Source: Desulfosporosinus acidiphilus SJ4 (GTDB lineage Bacteria > Bacillota > Desulfitobacteriia > Desulfitobacteriales > Desulfitobacteriaceae). Taken from it: DNA of 64,000 nucleotides. The notes below the pieces were generated by a model. That model saw nothing but the letters and a program-made list of their open reading frames with translations. It did not search any database and was not told where the DNA came from. Below, one piece after another: positions 63,001 through 64,000 of this stretch; position 1 is the first letter of the stretch; every line of letters begins with the position of its first letter. The DNA is taken from the NCBI RefSeq assembly GCF_000255115.2, contig NC_018068.1:4435977-4499976 (forward strand), given 5' to 3'. The position numbers and the translations under genes are program-made.

Positions 63001-63105
63001 AAGGTCAGTCAAATTTGCCGCTGTTTGCATTGTATCTGCCAATGTCACACCTGGAAATGCGAATATACTCAATAATACTATTAACCCAAGTAGTAATTTT
63101 CTCAA
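60066..63105 (-). pseudogene. Secreted transglutaminase-like protein with Big_2 (Ig-like) repeats, frameshifted
   Basis: Two adjacent frames (61468-63105, 60066-61436) form one gene of about 1012 residues broken by a single extra T at 61501-61504 (TTTT where the parallel repeat copy has TTT at about 61001). Start TTG after AGGTGAGGAG. Order: signal peptide (LLLGLIVLLSIFAFPGVTLA); transglutaminase-like domain with Cys-His-Asp in GRAVCQGYA, DFHAWNMV and YQVDATND; then about nine Big_2 units (VTWKSSNPSVATVDQNGKV, ITVTTQDGNKSASCHVTV types). Probably wall-attached. A c-di-GMP-I riboswitch precedes it. The frameshift may be real, a sequencing error or phase variation. Confidence 0.85.
60573..61850 (-). 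repeat. 498-bp near-identical repeats coding for Big_2 pairs
   Basis: The same sequence (landmark TTGGGAACAG) recurs at 60573, 61071 and 61570, a period of 498 bases (166 codons, two Big_2 domains) plus the one inserted base in the last interval. Copies differ at only a few positions, so recent duplication or gene conversion is likely, and the number may vary between strains. A fourth, more diverged copy follows towards 62070. Confidence 0.9.
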
Positions 63106-63172
63106 TATATTCTCCTCACCTTCTCTTAATATAAATAGTCACTATTTAAACAATAGCGGCCAATTTCCTTAC

Positions 63173-63258
63173 TGTTCGGTAGCTTGGCAATCATCAGCAA
63201 TGACTGGAAGACCCATAGCTTTGCGTCCTTGGCCTTCGCCAAGTTTGCCTTTGCTGCT
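63173..63258 (-). promoter_or_regulatory. Cyclic-di-GMP-I (GEMM-I) riboswitch upstream of the Big_2 gene
   Basis: Minus-strand sequence matches GEMM-I landmarks in order: GCAAAGGCAAACTTGG, a GAAG tetraloop-like apex (GGCGAAGGCC), GGACGCAAAGCTATGGGTCT, a second hairpin, and GCCAAGCTACCG. The GGACGCAAAGC and GCCNAGCTACCG segments are the c-di-GMP pocket and the tetraloop receptor. It lies 68 bases upstream of the transglutaminase/Big_2 start, so surface-protein expression is probably controlled by c-di-GMP. Confidence 0.92.
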
Positions 63259-63739
63259 AGTCTAAAATCCTTATCTGCCTTATTGTAACATCTGCAAATT
63301 GAATATTCTGTCGAAATTTAGAGCATTAACAAGTTACAAAGAATAATCAATAGGGGAATAGCTAATTTCTGCAAATTAGGAGTTTCGATGGTTGATCTAA
63401 CATAAATTAATCTTGAAATCAATGTTGCAGTTACCTGACTAATTAGCGAAATTAACCACACCATTAATTGTTGCTTTTTTGCGCCTCAGTGCTTTCTTCA
63501 TGGCTAAGAAAATATTAGACATCTTCCCATCAAAAATCCTTATTAAGTTTTTGATTCGTATAGACACAAAAAATCCTCCTTTTAGCCCGTCTAAATCCAA
63601 ACGGTTAAAAGAAGGATACTATTTTTTTAAATTAACGAAATCTCATTCAGTACTCCGCTGGATTACTAAAACCAACTTCGCTAGATTTGCCCATAAATCC
63701 CTTTCAAATTCTAATTTAAAATCCCACAAACCCTTGTGC
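63259..63739. other. Gap between the riboswitch and the transposase remnant
   Basis: AT-rich. The promoter for the riboswitch transcript should lie at 63260-63330 but no motif stands out. A plus-strand frame from about 63479 runs into the transposase remnant, but its first 80 residues show no transposase similarity and are probably noise. Confidence 0.4.
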
Positions 63740-64000
63740 CATAAGCCTTACTTTCGCAAAAATAATGCAAAGGCTATTAAATATGTCTTTAAGGCGTTTG
63801 TCAAAGTATATATCGACCTGAAACTCTACGAACGCGAGCTGATTGCCGTCGATGGTTCGAAATTCCGGGCGGTTTATGGGCGAAAGAAAATGTATAACAA
63901 AAAAAATCTTAACTAAGAAGCTCCAGCGAATTGATGAAAATATGACCAACTACCTGAACGAACTTGATCATGCCTTCTTTTTATGTATTTGGTCAAAAAT
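63740..64000 (+). pseudogene. IS1182-type transposase remnant, frameshifted and cut by window edge
   Basis: The translation FRKNNAKAIKYVFKAFVKVY and ELIAVDGSKFRAVYGRKKMY matches the region of IS1182-family (DUF772) transposases that includes the first catalytic-core aspartate. The frame then stops in a run of eight A residues (63900-63907). Dropping one A restores the expected continuation TKKLQRIDENMTNYLNELD. The N-terminal DNA-binding part is missing or unrecognisable. No terminal inverted repeat was found within the window. Confidence 0.7.

Overview
The window looks like a chromosomal segment of an anaerobic, endospore-forming Firmicute of the Peptococcaceae/Desulfitobacteriaceae type, most like Desulfosporosinus or Desulfitobacterium. 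The evidence is a SpoIVFA/SpoIVFB pair, a sporulation-type LonB, CWB2 cell-wall proteins, small families common in Clostridia (DUF4321, TIGR04086, DUF421/DUF4363) and conserved clostridial gene orders. No 16S rRNA or other definitive marker is present, so the genus is inferred.

Layout. 0-4 kb: two secreted CWB2 cell-wall proteins on the minus strand, one cut by the window edge. 4.4-21 kb: the classical cell-shape and division cluster on the minus strand, in transcription order small ORF, DUF4321, maf, radC, mreB-mreC-mreD, mrdA (PBP2), minC-minD-minE, rodA, spoIVFA-like, spoIVFB-like, a radical SAM protein, its DUF2344 partner and rng. A 0.9-kb GC-rich non-coding block between the DUF2344 gene and rng holds three successive large fold-back modules. 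Two of them are 281-bp tandem copies that differ by compensated base-pair changes, the strongest sign of an undescribed structured RNA or mobile palindrome in the window.

21-31 kb: an accessory stretch with a DUF1697 protein, a secreted repeat protein, aspartase, a truncated glutamyl-Q-tRNA synthetase, two divergent paralogous membrane proteins, a tautomerase, and citramalate synthase (cimA) behind a ykkC-type, probably ppGpp-sensing, riboswitch. 31-43 kb: rex, a SPOR-like protein, a phosphate transporter with its DUF47 partner, folC, valS behind a T-box, a glutamate-synthase-like flavoprotein, a nitroreductase and a TIGR04086 membrane protein. 43-57 kb: a LysM plus ferritin-like fusion, an EamA transporter, a CaCA exchanger, then the protein quality-control block tig-clpX-lonB-lon-engB (with clpP missing from its usual place) and an envelope pair (polysaccharide deacetylase and a diacylglycerol-glucosyltransferase-like enzyme).

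57-64 kb: DUF421/DUF4363, a lipoprotein, two tiny genes (one a TxpA/BsrG-like holin-like toxin), a secreted transglutaminase/Big_2 repeat protein under a class I cyclic-di-GMP riboswitch but broken by a one-base insertion in a T run, and a decayed IS1182-type transposase at the right edge.

A family of short palindromic repeats with a GGGACGGTYC core occurs at five sites, once as an inverted pair. The themes are envelope growth and division, sporulation proteolysis, and RNA-level control (T-box, ykkC-type, c-di-GMP). All calls come from reading the sequence; no database search was run.
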